64,000 nucleotides of DNA from Runella sp. MFBS21 (GCF_029433105.1 NZ_JARNTW010000007.1:124001-188000); one strand, 5' to 3'; numbered from the stretch's first letter, positions 17,139 to 25,748 are shown. Notes: generated by a model not told the origin, from the letters alone. Translations and numbers: made by a program.

Positions 17139-18851
17139 ATGTATTTAAATATAGATTCCCAAAAAGAAATGACCTACGATGCCATCGTGATTGGCTCGGG
17201 GGTAAGTGGTGGCTGGGCTGCCAAAGAGTTGACAGAGAAAGGATTGCGAGTGTTGATGCTCGAAAAAGGGCATAAACTCGAACATGTAAGCGGCTACGAA
17301 AACGCCATGAAAGACCCTTGGCAGACCCAATATAATGGCCGCCTGACCATGGAACAAAAAGAAACCCATCCAAAGTTGAGTCGAGATTATCCCTACAATG
17401 AGATGACCGAAAAGTACTGGATGAATGACTCTGATTCACTTTATAAAGAAGTAAAACGATTTGACTGGTATCGCCCTAATATCGTAGGTGGAAAATCAAT
17501 CATGTGGGGACGTCAGTCGTATCGATTGAGTGACATCGATTTTGAAGCCAACTTGAAGGACGGCGTTGCAGTAGATTGGCCTATTCGCTACAAAGACATT
17601 GCTCCTTGGTATAGCTATGTGGAGAAAATCGCGGGGATTTCGGGCGAAAAACTAGGACTTCCTCAACTTCCCGATAGTGAGTTTTTGCCACCTATGGATA
17701 TGTATTGCGTGGAGAAGGAAGTACGTAAACGCATTGAGAAGAATTTTCCTGGCCGTACAATGACGATTGGGCGGGTGGCCAATTTGTCAAAACCTACCAC
17801 TGTTCAAATCAACAACGGGCGGGCTGCTTGTCAGTTTCGTAACAAATGCTCTTTGGGCTGTCCTTTCGGGGCTTATTTTAGTACGCAATCTTGTACGTTG
17901 CCTCCTGCCGTAAAAACAGGACGTCTTACTTTGCGTCCTGAGTCGGTAGTGACCAATTTGATTTATGACGAAAACAAGAAAAAAGCTACGGGGGTGCGTG
18001 TTATTGATGCCGTAACTTTGGAGGAAAAAATCTATAATGCGGGCTTGATTTTTGTATGTGGTTCGGCTTTGGGTACTACTGCTATCTTGTTGAATTCTAC
18101 TTCTAATCGTTTTCCTAATGGTTTTGGTAATGATAGTGGCGAACTTGGTCACAATCTCATGGATCATCACTTCCGTGTCGGAGCAAGTGGTACTTGGGAA
18201 GGCGACGAAGATAAATACTACTTTGGTCGTCGGGCCAATGGTATTTATATTCCACGTTATCGCAATATCGGCAATGATAAGCGCGATTATCTCCGTGGAT
18301 TTGGATACCAAGGTGGCGGAAGCCGTTCGGGATGGCAGCGCAATGTAGCCGAATTGAGTTTTGGGGCTGATTTCAAAGAAGAACTCACCAAACCAGGGCC
18401 TTGGTCGATGGGCTTGGGTGGATTTGGCGAAACCCTCCCATACCACGAAAACAAAATGTATCTCGACTTCAAAGAAAAAGACAAATGGGGAATGCCATTG
18501 GTGGTATTTGATGCTGAACTGAAAGAAAACGAGCGTAAAATGCGCGTTGATATGGGCAACGACGCCGCTGAGATGCTCGAAAAAGCAGGTGTAAAAAATG
18601 TGAAAATCAACGACCGTGGTTCATGGCTTGGAATGGCGATTCACGAAATGGGAACGGCACGTATGGGTCGCGATCCTAAAACTTCGGTCTTAAATGGCAA
18701 CAACCAAGTGCATGCTTGCAAAAACGTATTTGTGACCGACGGCGCTTGTATGACTTCGGCCTCATGCGTAAATCCTTCGCTTACTTATATGGCTCTTACG
18801 GCTCGTGCGGCTGATTTTGCCGTAAAAGAAAAGAAAAAAGGGAATATTTAA
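17139..18851 (+). CDS. GMC family FAD-dependent oxidoreductase (sugar/alcohol dehydrogenase)
   Basis: The 570-residue enzyme has the N-terminal Rossmann FAD motif IGSGVSGG (residues 18-25) after YDAIVIG, a GGKSIMWGRQSYR substrate-domain loop, a Cys-rich segment CQFRNKCSLGCPFGAY, and the C-terminal GMC active-site region with IHEMGTARMG and CVNPSLTYMALT, which hold the catalytic His and Asn. It is the large-subunit type that pairs with gluconate 2-dehydrogenase subunit 3. It probably oxidises an aldose or polyol to an acid or ketose in the periplasm. It could feed the nearby sugar-acid uptake genes, but this is contextual inference. A second in-frame ATG at 17169 is possible. Confidence 0.9.
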   Translation: MYLNIDSQKEMTYDAIVIGSGVSGGWAAKELTEKGLRVLMLEKGHKLEHVSGYENAMKDPWQTQYNGRLTMEQKETHPKLSRDYPYNEMTEKYWMNDSDSLYKEVKRFDWYRPNIVGGKSIMWGRQSYRLSDIDFEANLKDGVAVDWPIRYKDIAPWYSYVEKIAGISGEKLGLPQLPDSEFLPPMDMYCVEKEVRKRIEKNFPGRTMTIGRVANLSKPTTVQINNGRAACQFRNKCSLGCPFGAYFSTQSCTLPPAVKTGRLTLRPESVVTNLIYDENKKKATGVRVIDAVTLEEKIYNAGLIFVCGSALGTTAILLNSTSNRFPNGFGNDSGELGHNLMDHHFRVGASGTWEGDEDKYYFGRRANGIYIPRYRNIGNDKRDYLRGFGYQGGGSRSGWQRNVAELSFGADFKEELTKPGPWSMGLGGFGETLPYHENKMYLDFKEKDKWGMPLVVFDAELKENERKMRVDMGNDAAEMLEKAGVKNVKINDRGSWLGMAIHEMGTARMGRDPKTSVLNGNNQVHACKNVFVTDGACMTSASCVNPSLTYMALTARAADFAVKEKKKGNI

Positions 18852-18872
18852 TTTTTAGAATATCCTTAACTG

Positions 18873-18912
18873 AGGCGTTGACAAAGCGGAAGTTTGGTCA
18901 ACGCCTTTTTAA
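18873..18912 (+). terminator. Rho-independent terminator after the GMC oxidoreductase
   Basis: A 10-bp stem (AGGCGTTGAC at 18873-18882 with GTCAACGCCT at 18897-18906) is followed by a T-run on the plus strand, 21 nt past the stop codon. Confidence 0.85.
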
Positions 18913-18928
18913 TTTATTAGCAAGCTGA

Positions 18929-19720
18929 TTAGGGATTTTTGTTGAACATCTGACTTCCAAATGCTTGTGTATTGAATAAGCCGATGGTGTAGTCAAGCAA
19001 TTTCTTGTTTCCATACTTTCCATGTCCCGGGACTACAATTTGAACATTCGGATATTGCTTTTTTATTTTTTCGACGGTGCCTGACCACTCTGCCACGTTA
19101 GCATCCCCTAAATATCCTTTGCTAGCACCTATTTCTTTGATTAAACATCCTCCAAACATTACATTTTCGCTTGAGAAATAACCTATCACATTGTCTTTTG
19201 TATGACCTTCACCAAATGATTTTGCTACAATAGTTTCATTTCCTACTTTTAAAATAAGTGAATCTATAAAGCTATTTTTAGGAACTTCAAGTCCATCTTC
19301 TTTAGCAAGTTCGATGGTTCTAAAATAGGCATAAGATGGGATATTTTGGTTATGAAAAGCTTTTAGTCCACCTAAGCAATCGTCGTGAAAATGGGTCGGG
19401 ATAATGGCATTTATCTTGCAATGAAGTGATTCATTGACCCATTTAATCAATTTTTCGGCGCTTTGGTCGTTGGTGGGCGTATCAAAAATAATAGCTTCAT
19501 TGCTGTTTCTCACAATAAGGCCATTACAAGGAACATACCCAAAATCATTGGTTTGTTTAAAGGATGTATGTTCAAAAGTATTTTCAGAAATCTGAGTTAT
19601 TATTAAATCTTCTGATTTATAAATTTTTTTGGATTTGAATCCATACTTCTTCGGAGAACTACAATTAAAAATTGTTATAGATACTATAAGTGTCAAAAAA
19701 ACTTTGAAGAAAATTTTCAT
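18929..19720 (-). CDS. Subclass B1 metallo-beta-lactamase, predicted lipoprotein
   Basis: The 263-residue protein has the full set of B1 zinc ligands: His110, His112 and Asp114 in THFHDDCLGG, His173 in GEGHTKDN, Cys192 in GGCLIK and His233 in VPGHGKYG. The substrate-binding Lys201 and Asn208 positions of CcrA-like enzymes are also present (SKGYLGDANVAEW). The signal peptide ends in a lipobox, TIFNC (Cys20), so it is probably anchored in a membrane as NDM is. It is expected to hydrolyse beta-lactams, possibly carbapenems; activity is inferred from motifs. The gene is AT-rich compared with the sugar loci and lies next to a serine-type beta-lactamase-fold gene on the same strand. Confidence 0.88.
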   Translation of the reverse strand: MKIFFKVFLTLIVSITIFNCSSPKKYGFKSKKIYKSEDLIITQISENTFEHTSFKQTNDFGYVPCNGLIVRNSNEAIIFDTPTNDQSAEKLIKWVNESLHCKINAIIPTHFHDDCLGGLKAFHNQNIPSYAYFRTIELAKEDGLEVPKNSFIDSLILKVGNETIVAKSFGEGHTKDNVIGYFSSENVMFGGCLIKEIGASKGYLGDANVAEWSGTVEKIKKQYPNVQIVVPGHGKYGNKKLLDYTIGLFNTQAFGSQMFNKNP

Positions 19721-19773
19721 GTGATTGTTTTGTATGCTTGTTTAATAATAGGTTGTTATACATTTTAAAAAAA

Positions 19774-20853
19774 TTATCCTCCATAATTTGCTTTAAGTCT
19801 TCGCATCAAAAGCCTTACACCTTGCTGAGTATTCGGACTGAATGAGTTAGTGAAAATAATATAAGCTTTATGGTTGAGTCTATCTATATGCACAAGGGTG
19901 TAGTAGGTACCTGCGGTCCCAGAATGTGTAGAAAGCTCTTTTCCGTTTTCATAAATATTATACCAGCCCATTGAATAGTTTTTAATACCCTTATGAATAA
20001 AATAATATGTTTCGGATTTAAGATAATTGTTATGACTTTTAAGTCCTTCCAAATTAAGTTGAACAAATTTGATGTAATCTTTGAGCTTAATGTTTAGGTC
20101 GCCTGCTGGCTCCGTAAAATCTAAATGATAATCAACGGTTGAAGGTATAGGAGTGAGTTTTTCATTGTCAAAGCTATGTCCCCATGTATCTTTTTGTTTT
20201 TGGTTTTCGGGCCAAGAAAATTTTACATCCAATTTTAAATCTCTATTAAATACAATTTCTACTAATTCTTCCCAACTCTTAGCCGTTGCTTTTTCTACCA
20301 TTAATGTGGCCAAAGTATATCCTGCATTTGAATAAACAAATGGATGCTGTTCGTCGAGCTTTAGGGGGTCTAAGGTTAGCACAAATCGCCCAAATTGCTT
20401 CCTTTTTTCTTGCTTTGTGCCTTTGAAATCGGGAATTTGTGGATCGTTTTCTCCTTGGAAAGGCTGTATACCTGCTTTGTGAGAGAGTAAATCTTGAAGT
20501 GTGATGTTCGCGTACTCGGCTTTACTTTCTGTTTTCCATTCTGGGAATAAGTCAAAAAGTTTGGTAGTCCATGTTAAATTTCCCTTTTCCACATATTTTG
20601 CAATGATAAAAGCGGTCATGGCTTTGGTATTTGAGCCAATGTGAAATCGGTCGTTTAGGGTGGCTGTATCTGGAAGCGCAACAGAGTGTTTGCCTAAAGC
20701 GGCAATTTCCAATGTGGTTTTACTATCGATAACGGCATAGCTAATTTCGGGAATAAGGTGCGCTTTACGAATGGAGTCGGCAAATGAAAGGGTTTTTTGT
20801 CCAAGACATAGATGGGTAATAAATACAAATAGAACAGTTGTTAATTTGCTCAT
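19774..20853 (-). CDS. Serine hydrolase of the beta-lactamase/AmpC-like family
   Basis: I start at the ATG read from 20853 (MSKLTTVLFVFITHLCLGQK), which gives a clean signal peptide and 359 residues; a longer frame would run through the hairpin at 20890-20924. Class C-type motifs are in place: SxxK as SNTK (Ser74/Lys77), YxN as YSNAGY (Tyr174/Asn176) and HSG as HSGTAG (310-312). Proteins of this type include esterases, D-amino-acid peptidases and penicillin-binding proteins as well as AmpC enzymes, so beta-lactamase activity is not assured. It is periplasmic or surface-exposed by its leader. It lies 53 nt upstream of the metallo-beta-lactamase and may share a transcript with it. Confidence 0.85.
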   Translation of the reverse strand: MSKLTTVLFVFITHLCLGQKTLSFADSIRKAHLIPEISYAVIDSKTTLEIAALGKHSVALPDTATLNDRFHIGSNTKAMTAFIIAKYVEKGNLTWTTKLFDLFPEWKTESKAEYANITLQDLLSHKAGIQPFQGENDPQIPDFKGTKQEKRKQFGRFVLTLDPLKLDEQHPFVYSNAGYTLATLMVEKATAKSWEELVEIVFNRDLKLDVKFSWPENQKQKDTWGHSFDNEKLTPIPSTVDYHLDFTEPAGDLNIKLKDYIKFVQLNLEGLKSHNNYLKSETYYFIHKGIKNYSMGWYNIYENGKELSTHSGTAGTYYTLVHIDRLNHKAYIIFTNSFSPNTQQGVRLLMRRLKANYGG

Positions 20854-20889
20854 TTTAAATGTTTTTTTAATATGACTGTTAATAAGAGA

Positions 20890-20924
20890 AGGGAAAACCC
20901 CCACTTATGTCAGATAAGTGGGGG
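20890..20924 (-). terminator. Hairpin terminator between the MuiA-like and serine hydrolase genes
   Basis: CCCCCACTTAT (20898-20908) pairs with ATAAGTGGGGG (20914-20924) around a 5-nt loop. On the minus strand the hairpin is followed by TTTTCCCT. It would end transcripts coming from the MuiA-like gene and the Crp fragment. Confidence 0.75.
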
Positions 20925-21008
20925 AGGTATTACCAACCAAAAATAGAGAAAATTATAATAACCATAGTTCTGCCTGAGCTAATATATAAATTGCTGAGCT
21001 GAAAACTC

Positions 21009-21125
21009 CTAATCCACAATGAAATCGTTTTTTTTGAAATGGCGTAATTCAAAAGCGCTTAGTATTTTTTCAAGGTCATCTCCTTCAAAACCAAGTCTCT
21101 CAAAATAGGTTTTTATTTTTAGCAT
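21009..21125 (-). pseudogene. N-terminal fragment of a Crp/Fnr family regulator gene
   Basis: An uninterrupted 38-codon frame begins MLKIKTYFERLGFEGDD and continues EKILSAFELRHFKKNDFIVD before a stop. This matches the first helix and strand of the cyclic-nucleotide-binding domain in Bacteroidota Crp/Fnr regulators, which normally run to about 190 residues. The rest of the domain and the HTH are absent from the following 150 bp. It therefore looks like a remnant left by deletion, although a small expressed peptide cannot be excluded. Confidence 0.55.
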
Positions 21126-21200
21126 AAGTAGTTATGATACTTTAGCGGTCCCGAAGAGTGAATTAAGCGGCGTTGGTTGATTTATTAGCGTTGATATAGC

Positions 21201-23072
21201 TTAATCAATTACAACTATTTGATTTTTAGGATACTTGACGCGGTATTTGAACGTGTGTTTTTTTTCTTCTTTGGGCGAGAGTTCGTATTTCCAAGTAAGG
21301 AGTTTAGTATCTTTTTCAAACATGGCCTCTTTATAATCCTCTTCTTCAATGCTTATCTCTTTGGTAGTAGAAATGGGAAGTTGATCTTGTACAACCACCT
21401 GGATGCTTTGTGATTTATTGTTTCTTACCGAAATCTCATAGGCTCTATTTTCGGTCTTATAACTACTCAAAAACTGTTTGCTTGAAAACTCTTTCAGTTT
21501 TTTTCGATCCACAACAATACTTTTGTCTTTTCCCAAAGAAATATTAAGTGTGTCGCTTGCCTGGTGTACATCCAAAATGGATTTTCCTAAAAATGCACCT
21601 TCAAAAAATAAATTTATTTCGCCGTCTAAAAGGTTGAGTTCTTGCCAATCCGTAATTTTTGCGGTCAAATAAGCCGCTTTTTCTAATTTAGGAACTAAAA
21701 AATATTCGTACAGAGCCGGTACCGTCTGGTTTTTAATATCAACCGTATAAACCTTTCCATCGCTCAAAATCGTATAAGGTATTTCGATATCAAAATTTAG
21801 AGTAGTAGCTTGGTATTTTTCGGTAGTTTCTAGTGGAATGGGGCTATTGCTTCGCGTTTTTGGTTTTGCACTTTTTGTACCACCGTATCCTACCACCACT
21901 ACTTCTTGGAGGGCTTGCTGATCGGGAACTAATGCCATATTTATCAAATTTGAATTGATAGGAACTTCTTCATTTATATAACCAATGAACGAAAAAACTA
22001 AGTTTTGGGCCTTTTCGGGGAGCCTTAATGAATAGTTGCCATTGGCATCAGTCACGGTCCCGATGCTAGTCCCTTTTACTGTTATATTCACACCTGCAAG
22101 CGTTGTTCCGTCAGATTTATCAGTTACCTTACCTGCTACCTCTTTCCCTTTTTCACCCAAAGGTATTCCTGAGACGCGACTTTGCAATAGTTTTAGATTG
22201 TCATTTGAGGGATAACCAAAGCGCAAATACCACGGTTGTAAAGAAGGTGCGACGCCACTTTCTGTGGGATTTCCATTTGAAATAGTGAGTTTAACATCTT
22301 TCCAATCTTCGCCCGAATTTTGAAAAATATTGGCTTTTAAAGTTAAATCAATTGGGTTTGTAATATCTTTTACTCTTAAATCGTAATTGGCAAACCAACC
22401 TGCATCTTTGACAAAATAGGTTAGTTCAAAGTTAGCATTTATGTTTTCTTTGGCCGAAACCGTCACTAACACCTCGCTTGTTGCAAAGTCTTTGGGTTGG
22501 TTGAGGGCTTTTAGCTGTTGGTCAATTTTATGAATACTACTGTCTAATTTCTGGATATTGGCTTCAATTTCTATTTGTTTTAAAAATACCTCACTCAGTC
22601 GGTTTCGGTGGAAATCTACCGCCTCTTTCAGGTCAGCTGTTTTAATGCCTGTATTGTAGCTTTTAATTTCTTGGTTTTTGAGGAGCATGGTTTCCTCATT
22701 TTTGAAAACGGCCAAAGTGCTTTTTTCTATCTTCGCCTTTTTTTTAAGGGTTTCTTTTTGATTTTCTAAAACTTTGGTTTCTTCACGCCTTTTTTGCTCA
22801 TTTAAATAGTTGTTTTGATGAACAACAGATAGAATAGTGAAGTTGCCTTCGCCTTTTATTTGAACACTTTGTTTGTCAATGTTGGGTGAAATCCCTGAAA
22901 AGACTAATACAATTTTGCCCGGAGAAATACTTGTTTTTGCCTTTCTTGTCACTTGCCCACCGCTTGAGAAAATGGTTACTTTTTCAATGGTTGAAGCAAC
23001 GATTTGTTGTTTTGTTTGAGCTAATAAATGGTGCGTAAGGGCTGTTAACAAAAAAAATAAAATGATTTTCAT
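21201..23072 (-). CDS. MuiA/DUF4139 family protein with inserted SusC-type carboxypeptidase-regulatory module
   Basis: The 623-residue protein begins with a signal peptide (MKIILFFLLTALTHHLLAQ). An N-terminal DUF4140-like part follows (STIEKVTIFSSGGQVTRKAK), then a long coiled coil (about 95-200) and the DUF4139 beta domain of mucoidy-inhibitor MuiA-like proteins. Between about residues 312 and 400 a foreign-looking module is inserted: VAGKVTDKSDGTTLAGVNIT and TDANGNYSLRLP, then QALQEVVVVGYG. This is the carboxypeptidase-regulatory-like domain with the plug-boundary motif otherwise found at the start of SusC transporters. The function of the family is unknown; it is probably periplasmic or surface-attached. 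Confidence 0.82.
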   Translation of the reverse strand: MKIILFFLLTALTHHLLAQTKQQIVASTIEKVTIFSSGGQVTRKAKTSISPGKIVLVFSGISPNIDKQSVQIKGEGNFTILSVVHQNNYLNEQKRREETKVLENQKETLKKKAKIEKSTLAVFKNEETMLLKNQEIKSYNTGIKTADLKEAVDFHRNRLSEVFLKQIEIEANIQKLDSSIHKIDQQLKALNQPKDFATSEVLVTVSAKENINANFELTYFVKDAGWFANYDLRVKDITNPIDLTLKANIFQNSGEDWKDVKLTISNGNPTESGVAPSLQPWYLRFGYPSNDNLKLLQSRVSGIPLGEKGKEVAGKVTDKSDGTTLAGVNITVKGTSIGTVTDANGNYSLRLPEKAQNLVFSFIGYINEEVPINSNLINMALVPDQQALQEVVVVGYGGTKSAKPKTRSNSPIPLETTEKYQATTLNFDIEIPYTILSDGKVYTVDIKNQTVPALYEYFLVPKLEKAAYLTAKITDWQELNLLDGEINLFFEGAFLGKSILDVHQASDTLNISLGKDKSIVVDRKKLKEFSSKQFLSSYKTENRAYEISVRNNKSQSIQVVVQDQLPISTTKEISIEEEDYKEAMFEKDTKLLTWKYELSPKEEKKHTFKYRVKYPKNQIVVID

Positions 23073-23121
23073 TTTATATACATATTATAGAATCAATAGA
23101 AATAATACTTTTGTGTTCATA

Positions 23122-23487
23122 TTAAATTGTGCGTAAAATTTTGTCCATTTTTCGGCCTTTTGCCAACTCATCTACCAACTTGTCTAAGTACCTCGTTTTT
23201 TGGGTTAATGGGTTTTTGATTTCTTCGATGCGATAGCCACAAATCACACCTGTTATCAAATGTGCGTTTTGGTTTAGAGTTGCCTCCTGAAAAAATTGTT
23301 CAAATGTTGCTTTCTCATCTATGAGTTTTTGTAAGGCTTTTTGATCAAAGCCTGTAAGCCATTGGATTACTTTATGGAGCTCGTCTATGGTTCGGCCTTT
23401 TTTCTCAACTTTTGTCACATAATGTGGATAGACAGAAGCAAAAGTCATTTTTGCGATTCGTTCATCATGCAGAATGGTATCGTTCAT
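23122..23487 (-). CDS. DUF2200 family protein
   Basis: Starting at the ATG read from 23487 ([21 protein letters not shown]) gives 121 residues, which matches the usual length of DUF2200 proteins; the in-frame extension upstream is not conserved-looking. Family features include [28 protein letters not shown] and the C-terminal [12 protein letters not shown] and [17 protein letters not shown]. Its function is unknown. It is small and soluble with no signal peptide. It lies 62 nt after the RibD-C/DHFR-like gene on the same strand, and the two may be cotranscribed. Confidence 0.8.
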   Translation of the reverse strand: MNDTILHDERIAKMTFASVYPHYVTKVEKKGRTIDELHKVIQWLTGFDQKALQKLIDEKATFEQFFQEATLNQNAHLITGVICGYRIEEIKNPLTQKTRYLDKLVDELAKGRKMDKILRTI

Positions 23488-23549
23488 AGTTCTGTTATGG
23501 GTTGATTTTAATGAATTCGATGTAGCTACATAGCCCTTGTTGGGGGGCA

Positions 23550-24122
23550 TTATTGGTTGTCTAGTACGTAGTTGAGTTCGGTTACTCCGGAAGTAAATTG
23601 ACGGGTACTTATTAGTTTTAGTTTTATTTGGTCTTTGATGTCTACAAACAAAGGAATACCTTGTCCCAGAATAATGGGATTAACAAATAGCCAATAACCG
23701 TCGATTAAATTTTGCTGAATCAGTGAATGTGTGGCGGTGGGACTGCCAAAAAGTAAGATATCTCCACCTTCTTGTTGTTTTATGTCATTTATCCTGTCCG
23801 CAAGGTTGTCATTAATAATTGTAGTGTTAGTCAAATCAGCGTCTTTTAGGGTATTGGATAAAACAACTTTGTGGACGCTGTTATACCACCGTGAATGCTC
23901 AATGTCATGTTTGGTGGCATCAGGTTTGTCGCCCGCCGAAGGCCAGTAACTCTCCATCATCTGGTAAGTGGCTCTTCCATATAATGCAGTGTTGCCTTGG
24001 CTAATGCGTTGACCAACATAATCAAAAATTTCTTGGTCAACGACAATCCAATTCATTTCACCGTTGGGGCCTGCTACGAAACCGTCGAGCGATATGTGCA
24101 TAAATGAAATAATTTTTCTCAT
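23550..24122 (-). CDS. RibD C-terminal/dihydrofolate-reductase-like family protein
   Basis: The 190-residue protein resembles the stand-alone RibD C-terminal (DHFR fold) proteins of the YyaP/YwjB type: it starts [21 protein letters not shown], has [18 protein letters not shown] and a phosphate-binding [18 protein letters not shown], and ends with a LNYVLDN strand. These are NADPH-binding reductases of unknown substrate. They are widespread in accessory regions and are not the housekeeping folate enzyme. It is probably cotranscribed with the downstream DUF2200 gene. Confidence 0.87.
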   Translation of the reverse strand: MRKIISFMHISLDGFVAGPNGEMNWIVVDQEIFDYVGQRISQGNTALYGRATYQMMESYWPSAGDKPDATKHDIEHSRWYNSVHKVVLSNTLKDADLTNTTIINDNLADRINDIKQQEGGDILLFGSPTATHSLIQQNLIDGYWLFVNPIILGQGIPLFVDIKDQIKLKLISTRQFTSGVTELNYVLDNQ

Positions 24123-24283
24123 ACAAGGTTTATTTAGAGGGCTTATCTACAATATTTGACAAAGATAGGTTTCTGACGAACAAAGTTGTTATATTCTAAT
24201 CACCAAAAGTCGTTTTTGTCTTTTGGGATAGTTTCAACACTACACTTAGCGTATCTTAGAGCATTAGGGGAATTTTGCAATTC

Positions 24284-24391
24284 ATGGCAATTTCTGTAGA
24301 TACACAACGGCGATTTGGGAGAGGCGGTATGTTTTTAGGCAATACTTGGTCAAGTATCGTGATTAGACCAAAATGGGGAGTGTTGGTGTAA
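24284..24391 (+). pseudogene. Possible 3' remnant of a decayed gene
   Basis: A 35-codon frame, MAISVDTQRRFGRGGMFLGN then IRPKWGVLV and a stop, ends 9 nt before a good plus-strand terminator. A gene end with its own terminator but no body suggests the remnant of a lost gene. I do not recognise the family. The rest of the 24123-24464 spacer (342 bp) shows nothing else. Confidence 0.25.
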
Positions 24392-24400
24392 GATTTCAGA

Positions 24401-24432
24401 AATGTCTCGCTAGTAATAGCGGGGCATTTTTT
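24401..24432 (+). terminator. Rho-independent terminator upstream of the Septu-like pair
   Basis: A 12-bp stem with two G-U pairs (24401-24412 with 24417-24428), a GTAA loop and a run of T on the plus strand. It would stop transcription coming from the left and insulate the defence pair that starts at 24465. Confidence 0.75.
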
Positions 24433-24464
24433 GTTATTTTGAAACAGAATTAACCACAAATCCA

Positions 24465-25748
24465 ATGGAAAACTTTCGGATTGAGAGATTACAAGTCGCA
24501 CAGATTGGGCCTTTTAGAGATATAGATATAAGTTTTAACCCAAAGAAGGAAGTTGATAAAGCTGAAATTCACATTCTTACAGGTGAGAATGGAACAGGGA
24601 AAAGTACCATTTTGCAGTGTTTGTCTTTTCCTAAATTTTCCAGTGGAGAAGTAATTGTCAATAAATTTTGGACGACAAAACCTTTGAGTTCTTTTACTAT
24701 CCAATATTCTGTCTCCTCACCACCTATGAAGTGGTACTTAAACCAAGGACAACTTCGTAGTGACCATTGGGGGCCGATACTTAATGAATACAATAGTAAG
24801 ATAGGAGCAGAATCAAATATGGTTGAGTTTGAATTTATCATTTTAGCTTATTCGGGATATCGTCAAATTAATGATTTTAAAGTGACAGGGATTCAGGAAA
24901 TTAATGATAAACCTCTGTATAGAGCAAACGACTTTACAAACTCAATTAATCCGCAAAACCTTTTTCAATGGCTAGTCAATATCCAAACACGTGAACTCAT
25001 AGCCAAAGGAAAAGGGGACAGTCAGAAAGCAAGGCAATACCGAAATACTATTGAAATCATTGAAAATGCCTTAGGCGAAATCATTGAATCTGAGGTGAAA
25101 TTTGACTTAGAAGAAGATCCTTTAGGGGTAAAAATCAAGGTTGATGGACAATTGCTAAACTTTGCTCAGCTTGCCGACGGCTTGAAATCCATGGTGAGCT
25201 GGATGGGGGACTTATTGATGAGAATGGATAGACTGAAATGGGTGAATGATACGCCTATTTTGGAACGGAATTTTATTTTGTTATTGGACGAAATCGAAGT
25301 GCATCTGCATCCTGCATGGCAGCGAAAAATCTTGCCCGTTGTTCAAAAGTTGTTCAAAAACGCACAAATCTTTATTTCAACTCATTCTCCTTTTGTGGTG
25401 GGTTCGGTAGATGGTGCTTGGGTGCATCGGTTTGAGAAAAAAGATGGTTACAGCGTTTTGGCAGGTCCTCCAATCTTGTCAGAAGATGCGAACAGTTATG
25501 ACTACATTTTGGAAGAGATATTTGGAATCAAGAAGCGTTTTGGAGTAGAGGTAGAGAAGAAATTGTCTGATTTTCAAAAGATTAAAGAGGAGTTTATTTC
25601 TATTCAAAATGAAGAAAATAGTCAAAAGTTGCGCAGCATTATAAGTGAGCTTTCTGGACAAAGTACCGAATTAGACAGTATTCTTGGCATGGAGCTACGC
25701 CAATTGAAAAGACTTACAAATCATGATTTTTCATTGACGAGTGTATGA
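24465..25748 (+). CDS. AAA/ABC-type ATPase of a Septu-like defence system (PtuA-like)
   Basis: The 427-residue SMC/ABC-like ATPase has Walker A GENGTGKST (residues 40-48) right after the first strand, a signature-like LADGLKS near residue 234, Walker B FILLLDEIEVHLHPAW near 270-285 and the switch His in ISTHSPF near 304. There is no nuclease (TOPRIM) domain behind the ATPase. The downstream gene overlaps by 4 bp and encodes an HNH nuclease, the pairing that defines type I Septu (PtuA/PtuB). In Septu the ATPase is thought to control the nuclease and respond to infection; the trigger is unknown here. Cytoplasmic. Confidence 0.85.
   Translation: MENFRIERLQVAQIGPFRDIDISFNPKKEVDKAEIHILTGENGTGKSTILQCLSFPKFSSGEVIVNKFWTTKPLSSFTIQYSVSSPPMKWYLNQGQLRSDHWGPILNEYNSKIGAESNMVEFEFIILAYSGYRQINDFKVTGIQEINDKPLYRANDFTNSINPQNLFQWLVNIQTRELIAKGKGDSQKARQYRNTIEIIENALGEIIESEVKFDLEEDPLGVKIKVDGQLLNFAQLADGLKSMVSWMGDLLMRMDRLKWVNDTPILERNFILLLDEIEVHLHPAWQRKILPVVQKLFKNAQIFISTHSPFVVGSVDGAWVHRFEKKDGYSVLAGPPILSEDANSYDYILEEIFGIKKRFGVEVEKKLSDFQKIKEEFISIQNEENSQKLRSIISELSGQSTELDSILGMELRQLKRLTNHDFSLTSV

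Noticed and set aside
17787-18446. Long minus-strand frame inside the GMC oxidoreductase gene
   Set aside because: It is antisense to a well-supported gene, and its product is low-complexity and matches nothing recognisable.
20854-20904. Longer start for the serine hydrolase
   Set aside because: It would run through a terminator hairpin and would bury the signal peptide that begins at 20853.
23488-23550. Longer start of the DUF2200 protein overlapping the RibD-C gene
   Set aside because: The 21 extra residues are not like the family, which starts at [14 protein letters not shown]-type sequence.
24123-24464. Retron non-coding RNA partnered with the Septu-like genes
   Set aside because: There is no reverse transcriptase gene, and the spacer shows only a terminator hairpin and a short frame, not the msr/msd inverted repeats.
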